From Verrucomicrobiia bacterium (GTDB taxonomy: Bacteria; Verrucomicrobiota; Verrucomicrobiia; Verrucomicrobiales; Akkermansiaceae): DNA of 10,795 bases. The first letter of the stretch is position 1. Each line of letters begins with the position of its first letter. Shown here one piece after another: positions 6,440-10,795 of the stretch. The position numbers and the translations under genes are program-made. The stretch spans positions 1 to 10,795 of the forward strand of contig CANHKJ010000084.1 in the NCBI GenBank assembly GCA_947460915.1, in the 5' to 3' direction. Below the pieces are notes generated by a model. The model was not told the origin of the DNA and did no database searches. It saw only the letters and a program-made list of their open reading frames with translations.

Positions 6440-7312
6440 CTACCCGATTGACTCACGACTGACAAGAACCTTACGCAAAAACTCAATCAAGCGCGCGCGC
6501 AATGGCTCAGCACGAAGCGCCAATTCCCTTTGCTCCGCCTCATAAGCTCGCCTTCCCTCGACCGTTTCAATCCGCACCGGTTCATACCCATACTGCGACA
6601 AATCATAAGGACTCGCACGCATATCCAAACTCCGCAACTCCATCGCTAAGGAAAAACAATCCAACAACAATTCCCCATCAATCCATGGCAATGATTTGAA
6701 ACACCACTTATACAAATCCATATTCGCATGAATGCAGCCCGGCTGCTCTTGGACTTGGCGACCTTCTAGACTCGGCTGAAATTGATTCAAGGGACGCGCA
6801 GGAGGCGTAAAAAAACGAAACGCATCGTAATGAGAACATCGAATCGGCCGAGATTCCACAAACTCCGCGATCTCCTCTTGCGACAAACGCAAGCCCGTCA
6901 CCTTACCGTGCCGAGTTTCATCCGTCCGATACACCATCGCCCACTCATGCATACCAAAGCAGCCGAAATTCCCGCTTTGCGCACGAGTATTTTCTAACAA
7001 ATCCAAGGTCCAGCGCAGGCGAAACAACTCCTTTTCCTCCATCAGTTGCGGATCGAGAAACAACACACCATTTTCATAGCGATAGTGCTTTTCCAACCAC
7101 TGAGGAAAATCATCACGTGTGCCCTGCAAAGCCACTCCGATCCCCGGATGCCATTGCTCCAACTTCCCCAACTTGAATGGGTAATAATTGAACAAAAAAT
7201 CCTCAACCGGATGCACTTGTTGACGCGATCTCCGATCTAACGTGGGCAATGTCCAGCCCTGCGCCCGCGCACGATGCTCGGCGAGCCGCTTTAGCCACTC
7301 CTCACGTTCCAT
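6440..7312 (-). CDS. Conserved protein often annotated 3-methyladenine DNA glycosylase
   Basis: I recognise a conserved family, common in Actinobacteria, whose members are labelled 3-methyladenine DNA glycosylase without, as far as I know, experimental proof. The ATG at 7310-7312 gives 290 residues and begins at the conserved W..R...H region; the frame is open up to 7384, but the extra 24 residues (Cys/Trp-rich) look unlike the family. Signature segments are HPVEDFLFNYY (34-44), WHPGIGVAL (54-62), CFGMHEWAMVYR (118-129), CSHYDAFRFFTPPARPLNQ (159-177), EQPGCIHANMDLYKW (189-203), LDCFSLA (217-223), LDMRASPYDL (229-238) and PVRIETVEGR (245-254). The many invariant His, Cys, Asp and Trp suggest a metal or catalytic site. 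There is no helix-hairpin-helix motif typical of AlkA-type glycosylases, so the enzymatic label is doubtful. It may be co-transcribed with the FAH-family gene 9 bases downstream. Confidence 0.85.
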   Translation of the reverse strand: MEREEWLKRLAEHRARAQGWTLPTLDRRSRQQVHPVEDFLFNYYPFKLGKLEQWHPGIGVALQGTRDDFPQWLEKHYRYENGVLFLDPQLMEEKELFRLRWTLDLLENTRAQSGNFGCFGMHEWAMVYRTDETRHGKVTGLRLSQEEIAEFVESRPIRCSHYDAFRFFTPPARPLNQFQPSLEGRQVQEQPGCIHANMDLYKWCFKSLPWIDGELLLDCFSLAMELRSLDMRASPYDLSQYGYEPVRIETVEGRRAYEAEQRELALRAEPLRARLIEFLRKVLVSRESIG

Positions 7313-7384
7313 GATCACATCCTGCACTCCCGTCACGCCCCCATCATCCCACAGCCAACAGAACTTGCACCTCAAAAAACACAA

Positions 7385-7483
7385 CTACCCCAAAAAACGC
7401 GGCATGATGTCGTGCAGATCATCTGCCATGATGAGCAAAACCTTGAGCCGTTCCGCCGCATGAAGAGTCATCCATGAAAGCAT
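7385..7483 (-). pseudogene. Truncated 5' end of a sulfatase-type gene
   Basis: From ATG at 7481-7483 the frame encodes 32 residues ending in TAG at 7385-7387. It reads as the end of a signal peptide (MLSWMTLHAA) followed by ERLKVLLIMADDLHD, which matches the start of secreted sulfatases (RPNVLLIMADDL, where the Asp pair binds the catalytic calcium). In-frame sequence upstream (KKHKIVKFIFIT) would complete a convincing signal peptide but has no start codon. The rest of the enzyme, including the C/S-x-P-S-R site that carries formylglycine, is absent; the next sequence belongs to the glycosylase-like gene. I infer a remnant left by deletion. Sulfatase genes are abundant in Verrucomicrobiota and Planctomycetes. 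Confidence 0.5.
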
Positions 7484-7814
7484 GGTGATAAAGATGAACT
7501 TTACGATTTTGTGTTTCTTGAAATCAAAACTAGCTCACACAATTATGACGAATCAGCGAGTCAAATCGATTCAACACCTGAAGATTCGCCTCTGCAAAAG
7601 CTTTTCCCATCAGTGCAGAGAAGTGAATGGTGAACTTCGCGATACGGATGAAGCGATCAGTCGAAGGGGGAATCTTTTTCCTCATATAAGGATTGGGAAG
7701 CCCCTATCAGAGCAAAATCCCCAGCGAATGACAAATAATCACACGAATTCAGGAGAGAAATTTTTAGATTGCATTATCGCCTCAAAGCGCGTGAAAACCT
7801 TCTCTTTTAGCTAC
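7484..7814. other. Gene-poor stretch with a 51-codon reading frame (minus)
   Basis: No assured gene. The minus strand carries ATG at 7683-7685 to TAG at 7530-7532, encoding 51 residues (MRKKIPPSTDRFIRIAKF..., ending SLIRHNCVS) with normal-looking amino-acid composition and no known domain. It may be a small gene, a dispersed repeat or a decayed remnant like the sulfatase fragment next to it. The plus strand has a 119-codon frame (7482-7841), but it overlaps the ubiquitin-fusion stop region antisense and looks random. CTCAAAGCG occurs at 7781-7789 and again at 7814-7822 across the stop codon of the fusion gene. I see no strong terminator for that gene. Confidence 0.35.
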
Positions 7815-9020
7815 TCAAAGCGGAAGGCTCCACATGAGTGAAACCCAAGCAGCAGCACCACTACCTTGGGTGGTTCCATTGAGGCGAAGATTTACGATTC
7901 CTGCATCTGTATCTGCTCTGATACCGAACGAACCTGTTGCCCAAGTGTCATGATCATCTGGTGTCCTCAGACTGAAGCCGGTTCCTGATGCTTGCCCCGT
8001 AACAGCGGAACTTTTTTCACTCAATCGGTGAGCGAGCCCCGTTTCTGCGGTGAGCGCGAGCCACTTGTTGATTTCGTAGCACATGTTCACTCCTGCCCGC
8101 GCTTCTAAGGCATCATCCGAGCGCGATGCAAAAACCGCCGGAGCTACGCCGCCCGCTTCGCTGTAGCCGTCGACGTGAGCATTGATGAAAGCCAAATCTA
8201 AATAAGGAGAACATTCAACCCCTGCGAACTTGGTCACATTCTCCCAGTCGATGCGCGCCCGAAAAGCCCAAGTTTCGACATCTGTCTCGCCATAGGATGT
8301 ATCGGCAAGCAGCCCATCAGCGTAGGCACGAAGAATATCGGCGTCGGTCTGGTGATAATATGCTGTAAGCGTCATCCACGCAGTTGAGCCAACCATTTCG
8401 ACGGGCAGGATGAGTTCGCTCAGTAGATATTGGCCACGCATCTCTTGATTGCCTCCTAGGTAGGTGTCGTGATCAGTCCATGATTTGCCAATTGCGCCGC
8501 CCAGTTGCATACCAGATGAACCGAGGGCCTTGGCCGCGCCGATCTCGGCAATACCAATCTCGCCGTCGCTTTGGTCGTGCTGATCCATGCCCCAATCTCC
8601 ACCAATCCAAACCGTGTGATTCTTACCATCATTGATTCGAAAATCCATAGGATGCCCGTGTAAGCCATGCAGCACCGTAGCCGCCGTGCGCATGGCTGAG
8701 CGAGAGATTTGCGCTTGTTCCGCCGCACTCGATTCATCCAGAAGAATTCGCAGCACCAGATGCAATGTGGACTCCTTCTGGATATTGTAATCCGATAATG
8801 TGCGACCGTCCTCAAGTTGCTTCCCGGCAAAGATTAACTTCTGCTGCGCAGGTGGAATTTCTTCCTTGTCCTGAATTTTTGCCTTCACGGATTCAATCGT
8901 ATCGCTGGGTTCAACATCGAGAGTGATGGTTTTTCCGGTCAGCGTTTTGACAAAAACCTGCATCGCGGGAGCCATGGCAAGAGATAGAATCCACAATATC
9001 GAAATCATCCACAGTTTCAT
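7815..9020 (-). CDS. Exported ubiquitin fused to an autotransporter-type beta-barrel
   Basis: From the ATG at 9018-9020 the product has 401 residues in three parts. (1) A Sec signal peptide, residues 1-19: MKLWMISILWILSLAMAPA, basic start, hydrophobic core, A-P-A cleavage site. (2) Ubiquitin, residues 20-91, from MQVFVKTLTGKTITL to STLHLVLR, differing from human ubiquitin at six of 72 positions (I3V, E16D, N25S, G35E, D39A, R42K). The LRGG tail is replaced by ILLD. (3) A helical linker (DESSAAEQAQISRSAMRTAA) and a barrel with alternating beta-strand pattern to the C-terminus, with autotransporter-like phrases such as HTVWIGGDWG, ECSPYLDLAFINAHVDGYSE, KWLALTAETGLAHRL and a final AAAWVSLMWSLPL. 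Type V proteins place the passenger between signal and barrel, exactly where ubiquitin sits. I infer outer-membrane display or release. An ATG at 9105-9107 would add 29 residues before the signal. It has no operon partners. Confidence 0.88.
   Translation of the reverse strand: MKLWMISILWILSLAMAPAMQVFVKTLTGKTITLDVEPSDTIESVKAKIQDKEEIPPAQQKLIFAGKQLEDGRTLSDYNIQKESTLHLVLRILLDESSAAEQAQISRSAMRTAATVLHGLHGHPMDFRINDGKNHTVWIGGDWGMDQHDQSDGEIGIAEIGAAKALGSSGMQLGGAIGKSWTDHDTYLGGNQEMRGQYLLSELILPVEMVGSTAWMTLTAYYHQTDADILRAYADGLLADTSYGETDVETWAFRARIDWENVTKFAGVECSPYLDLAFINAHVDGYSEAGGVAPAVFASRSDDALEARAGVNMCYEINKWLALTAETGLAHRLSEKSSAVTGQASGTGFSLRTPDDHDTWATGSFGIRADTDAGIVNLRLNGTTQGSGAAAWVSLMWSLPL
8748..8963 (-). other. 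Ubiquitin domain within the fusion gene
   Basis: These 72 codons encode ubiquitin residues 1-72. All lysines used for chains in eukaryotes (6, 11, 27, 29, 33, 48, 63) are present, as are Leu8, Ile44, His68, Val70 (main recognition patch), Gln40, Ser65 and Arg72. Residues 73-76 (LRGG in eukaryotes) read ILLD, so the diglycine needed for activation and removal is missing. Codons look like those of the bacterial neighbours, without introns or stop, so the gene is adapted rather than a contaminant stretch. Confidence 0.95.
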
Positions 9021-9115
9021 AGCGGGGCTGGAAAGTTTTGAGTTTGGAGTGGGTTGACCGTGCCAGAGGGTAGAAGACTGATTAGGCGTATTTCGTGCAA
9101 TTTCCATACAGCGCG

Positions 9116-9143
9116 AAAATAAATCTCCGCATCACTTTATCAA
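9116..9143 (-). promoter_or_regulatory. Possible promoter of the ubiquitin-fusion gene
   Basis: On the minus strand TTGATA (9138-9143, 5/6 to the -35 consensus) and TATTTT (9116-9121, 4/6 to the -10) are 16 bases apart. Initiation would fall near 9109. That leaves about 90 bases of leader before the ATG at 9020, or an almost leaderless message if the ATG at 9107 is used. Pattern match only. Confidence 0.33.
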
Positions 9144-9341
9144 GATGTTTTTTGTGACCGTGTTTGATAAATTGAGGAACATCGATCCAATTCTCAAAAT
9201 TTTGCCTAGGGTGCCACGTAGAAGCGCCCTTTTACTCTATTTTTATTCTGTCGCGCAATCGAGGAAGTCGACAGAACCGTTTCGCAGACTTGGCGAGTTG
9301 GCAGAGTAAAGATTTTTTTGTTAGAATGTATTCATCATACA

Positions 9342-9378
9342 GCCCCCTAGCGAGTGTTAGGGGGCATTTTTTTGCCCC
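9342..9378 (+). terminator. Intrinsic terminator with an alternative overlapping hairpin
   Basis: GCCCCCTA (9342-9349) and TAGGGGGC (9358-9365) form an 8-bp stem with an 8-base loop, followed by A and seven T (9367-9373): a good rightward intrinsic terminator. The right arm and T-run can instead fold as GGGGCA (9361-9366)/TGCCCC (9373-9378), which is incompatible with the first stem. On the opposite strand the hairpins lack a T-run, so they poorly suit the minus-strand gene ending at 9450. No assured plus-strand gene precedes it. Confidence 0.6.
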
Positions 9379-9449
9379 TCAGCCTCAACCGCAGCAAGCC
9401 TCACAATCGCTTAGTTCAAAGCCTTTCACGGGTTAGATAAAATTGCATA

Positions 9450-10208
9450 CTAATCATTTTCAATCACTAAAGATTTGATAATAGCTTGAATATTTTTTCT
9501 TTGAAAAGGAGTCGCTTTCTCGTCGGGTGCATCAGGAGCCAAGTATTGAGGAATTATTCCACTCGTAGATATTATGACTTTATACTGGCGACTGAACAAG
9601 TACCACTCAGGAATTATACACCCATAATGCCCACATCGACAGACTGCATAACCTTCAAGCTCTCCATATTTTTCGTAAGCAACATAAGACAATGGCTCGT
9701 ATTTCTCTCTTTCAGTTGGTGTTATCCGCTCAAGATCTCTTAGAACATTTTTTTTGTGTTCTTGCTCAGCAGACTTGAGCATGTCCTTGAGTTCCATTTT
9801 GTTTAAATCGTGTTTTAAAATGGTCAAATACAGCTTACCCCGATCATGATTAAAGCTAACACCTGTTTTATCTACGCCGTCTGTATAATTGTATATTCCT
9901 TCGGGCAATTTGATGGAAACTTTTAAGCCTTTCAATTTCAATACAATATCTTTAGTGAGCGGATCAGGTTGATTCATTTTCCAATCGCTAACGATTTTTT
10001 TGCTTGATTCAGAAAGATCTTCAATCTTTATGGTGAAACTTTTCCCATCTGGAGATCTATGAATTGTCACAGTTTCATTCCCGACCGCAAGAATTTCAGC
10101 CAAAATTTCAGAGCCATTCTTATTCACGATTTTTACGGGCTCAGCATGCAGTGAACCAGTAAATACACAGAGAATTGTTTTCAAGAGTAACTTACAAAGT
10201 ATTTTCAT
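9450..10208 (-). CDS. Exported SHD1-like protein of unknown function (252 aa)
   Basis: The first 22 residues (MKILCKLLLKTILCVFTGSLHA) form a Sec signal peptide with probable cleavage after Ala22. Residues 23-76 (EPVKIVNKNGSEILAEILAVG... to ...IKIEDLSESSKKIVSDW) resemble the SLA1-homology-1-like domain (SHD1) common in exported Planctomycetes/Verrucomicrobia proteins, whose pattern is W/V-x-x-x-x-G-x-x-x-x-A-x-h, a dGk-type turn and a closing LSxxD/SxxYV. The remainder (about 85-252) is not recognised; it has a charged helix (137-170) and a CRCGHYGC cluster (190-197). The coding region is visibly richer in A/T than the accBC or efflux genes, suggesting different ancestry. The start ATG is preceded directly by GGTGA, with GAG slightly further up. 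A TTGACT 37-42 bases upstream is a weak -35 candidate. It stands alone, near a possible element boundary. Confidence 0.75.
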   Translation of the reverse strand: MKILCKLLLKTILCVFTGSLHAEPVKIVNKNGSEILAEILAVGNETVTIHRSPDGKSFTIKIEDLSESSKKIVSDWKMNQPDPLTKDIVLKLKGLKVSIKLPEGIYNYTDGVDKTGVSFNHDRGKLYLTILKHDLNKMELKDMLKSAEQEHKKNVLRDLERITPTEREKYEPLSYVAYEKYGELEGYAVCRCGHYGCIIPEWYLFSRQYKVIISTSGIIPQYLAPDAPDEKATPFQRKNIQAIIKSLVIEND

Positions 10209-10637
10209 TCACCAAATCTCAATAGATTACGCATGCTGAAGTCAAGTAAAATGCACAAACCGAAACACGATTGGTAGGAACAACAAACCACCTTAATATT
10301 AGCGAACACAAAAGCCGTTGAATTTCAAAAGAAAACCAATCGAACTCTATTTAAGACAATCGTTTTCCACTTTAGCCACAACCGAAGAAAGCCCCGCCGC
10401 CGAAAGTAAGCCCTCGTTTTTTCCATCGCCTCGCAAGTTCAATTTCCCGCTGTGTAATGTTGGCAGACTTGGCGCGATAACTTCCCGAATAATATCAGAA
10501 GGGCTTTTTTTGCGCCATAGCGGAAAACTTAAAAAATGTTAGAGACGCAAGAAAGTGTTGATACTTTGTGTTGATACCGCCACCTTACCCATAAGGAAAA
10601 AGCCCCTAAACCGTTTATGCTTAATTACTTTTATTAG
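10209..10637. other. Non-coding stretch with short repeats
   Basis: I find no believable gene here. A plus-strand frame at 10318-10542 starts with TTG and reads as low-quality Ser/Pro/Arg-rich sequence without a ribosome site. The region has TGGCGC (10470-10475)/GCGCCA (10512-10517), an inverted repeat enclosing a T-run, the 12-base word shared with 9284-9295, and a tandem GTGTTGATAC pair. It contains the presumed upstream region of the SHD1-type gene at its left end. Confidence 0.4.
10555..10577. repeat. Tandem GTGTTGATAC repeat, 13-base period
   Basis: GTGTTGATAC occurs exactly at 10555-10564 and 10568-10577 with TTT between. A period close to one helical turn plus a few bases suits adjacent binding of a protein, for example a recombination directionality factor or integrase arm sites near the possible attachment site. 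Two copies could also be chance duplication. Confidence 0.5.
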
Positions 10638-10687
10638 TTACGGGAATAGGATTTGAACCTACGATCACGCTCAGCGGGATTATGAGC
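10638..10687 (-). pseudogene. 3' half of a tRNA gene, possible attachment site
   Basis: On the minus strand the sequence has the 3' half of a tRNA: an anticodon-like loop CTCATAA (anticodon position CAT) with 3' stem TCCCG, a variable region, T-arm GTAGG-TTCAAAT-CCTAT, acceptor strand TCCCGTA and discriminator A, with no CCA. The matching 5' half is missing: upstream there is no TACGGGA or CACGGGA acceptor strand, no D-arm, and the 5' anticodon stem does not pair. Such 3' halves typically remain at one end of elements that integrate into tRNA genes. The 12-base gap between anticodon stem and T-arm is long for tRNA-Met, so the identity is unsure. A reading frame from the right ends inside it. 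Confidence 0.55.
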
Positions 10688-10793
10688 CGGAATGCTGGTC
10701 GAGCAAGGGTTTGAGGCCGTTGCCTCCTTTTTGTTTTTTGAGCAAGTTTTCCAACTTACGTGCATCGGATAGACTCATTGGCTTACTTGTCCA
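10680..10793 (-). CDS. C-terminal end of an unidentified protein (partial)
   Basis: The minus-strand frame entering from the right edge reads WTSKP, then MSLSDARKLENLLKKQ, then KGGNGLKPLLDQHSGS and stops at TAA (10680-10682). It is basic and helix-forming and looks like the tail of a real protein, but I do not recognise it. An internal ATG at 10776-10778 could alternatively start a 32-residue peptide. Its stop codon lies inside the tRNA-like anticodon loop, as happens when an element's gene, often its integrase, abuts the attachment site; the identity as integrase is conjecture. Confidence 0.4.
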   Translation of the reverse strand, partial: WTSKPMSLSDARKLENLLKKQKGGNGLKPLLDQHSGS

Positions 10794-10795
10794 AA

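Larger units (their letters stand above)
9108..9449. other. Intergenic stretch with an orphan terminator and a 54-codon frame
   Basis: Between the ubiquitin-fusion gene and the SHD1-type gene there is no assured gene. The plus strand has ATG at 9145 to TAA at 9307-9309 (54 residues, MFFVTVFDKLRNIDPILKIL..., basic, no recognised domain, no Shine-Dalgarno). The plus-strand terminator follows 32 bases later, which is the only hint that something is transcribed rightwards here, either this frame or a small RNA. The 12-base word GCAGACTTGGCG (9284-9295) recurs at 10463-10474. Confidence 0.3.

Noticed and set aside
7482..7841. 119-codon plus-strand frame
   Set aside because: No recognisable domain, no ribosome site, overlaps the end of the ubiquitin-fusion gene antisense and runs across the sulfatase remnant and the 51-codon minus frame.
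8736..8751. Frameshift hiding an intact LRGG ubiquitin tail
   Set aside because: Neither alternative frame across the junction gives Arg-Gly-Gly, and the current frame continues smoothly into the linker and barrel, so the fusion is genuine.
10318..10542. 74-codon plus-strand frame
   Set aside because: TTG start, no ribosome site, low-quality composition, and it crosses repeats and a T-run structure.
10638..10710. Intact tRNA-Met(CAT) gene
   Set aside because: Only the 3' half fits; no 5' acceptor strand or D-arm is found and the 5' anticodon stem has two C-C mismatches.
1..10795. CRISPR array, rRNA or transposase gene
   Set aside because: No regularly spaced repeats with spacers, no rRNA motifs and no recognisable transposase frame were seen in either strand.

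Overview
The window looks like chromosomal DNA of a Gram-negative bacterium of the PVC group, most likely Verrucomicrobiota. This is inferred from an SLA1-homology (SHD1)-type exported protein, a sulfatase remnant, an autotransporter-type barrel, tRNA genes without an encoded CCA, and the scarcity of Shine-Dalgarno sequences before starts. No single feature proves the phylum.

Left part (1-3185): the 3' end of a plsX-like gene, then a stand-alone EF-Tu domain-III-like protein (minus). Next is an accB-accC pair (minus) for the biotin carboxyl carrier and biotin carboxylase subunits of acetyl-CoA carboxylase; a tiny lipoprotein-like reading frame overlaps the end of accC. Just upstream of accB is a tRNA-Leu(CAA) gene with its own intrinsic terminator, also on the minus strand. 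plsX and accBC together give this part a fatty-acid/phospholipid flavour.

Middle (3186-7483): an outer-membrane efflux lipoprotein (NodT/OprM type) and an alpha/beta-hydrolase-fold protein form a plus-strand pair. They converge with no gap on a fumarylacetoacetate-hydrolase-family gene (minus). A conserved protein often labelled 3-methyladenine DNA glycosylase and a truncated sulfatase 5' end follow, also on the minus strand.

Right part (7484-10795) is accessory in character and gene-poor. It holds the most unusual gene of the window, at 7815-9020 (minus). It encodes a Sec signal peptide, then a domain matching 66 of the first 72 residues of human ubiquitin (compared from memory), then an autotransporter-like beta-barrel of about 310 residues. 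The ubiquitin keeps all seven lysines and the Leu8/Ile44/His68/Val70 patch but lacks the C-terminal Arg-Gly-Gly. This suggests a eukaryotic ubiquitin fold exported, and possibly displayed or secreted, as a type V passenger that cannot be conjugated in the normal way. Farther right are an orphan plus-strand terminator with alternative hairpins, an AT-rich SHD1-type exported protein, and at the edge a 3' half-tRNA fused to the end of another reading frame, which looks like the boundary of an integrated element.
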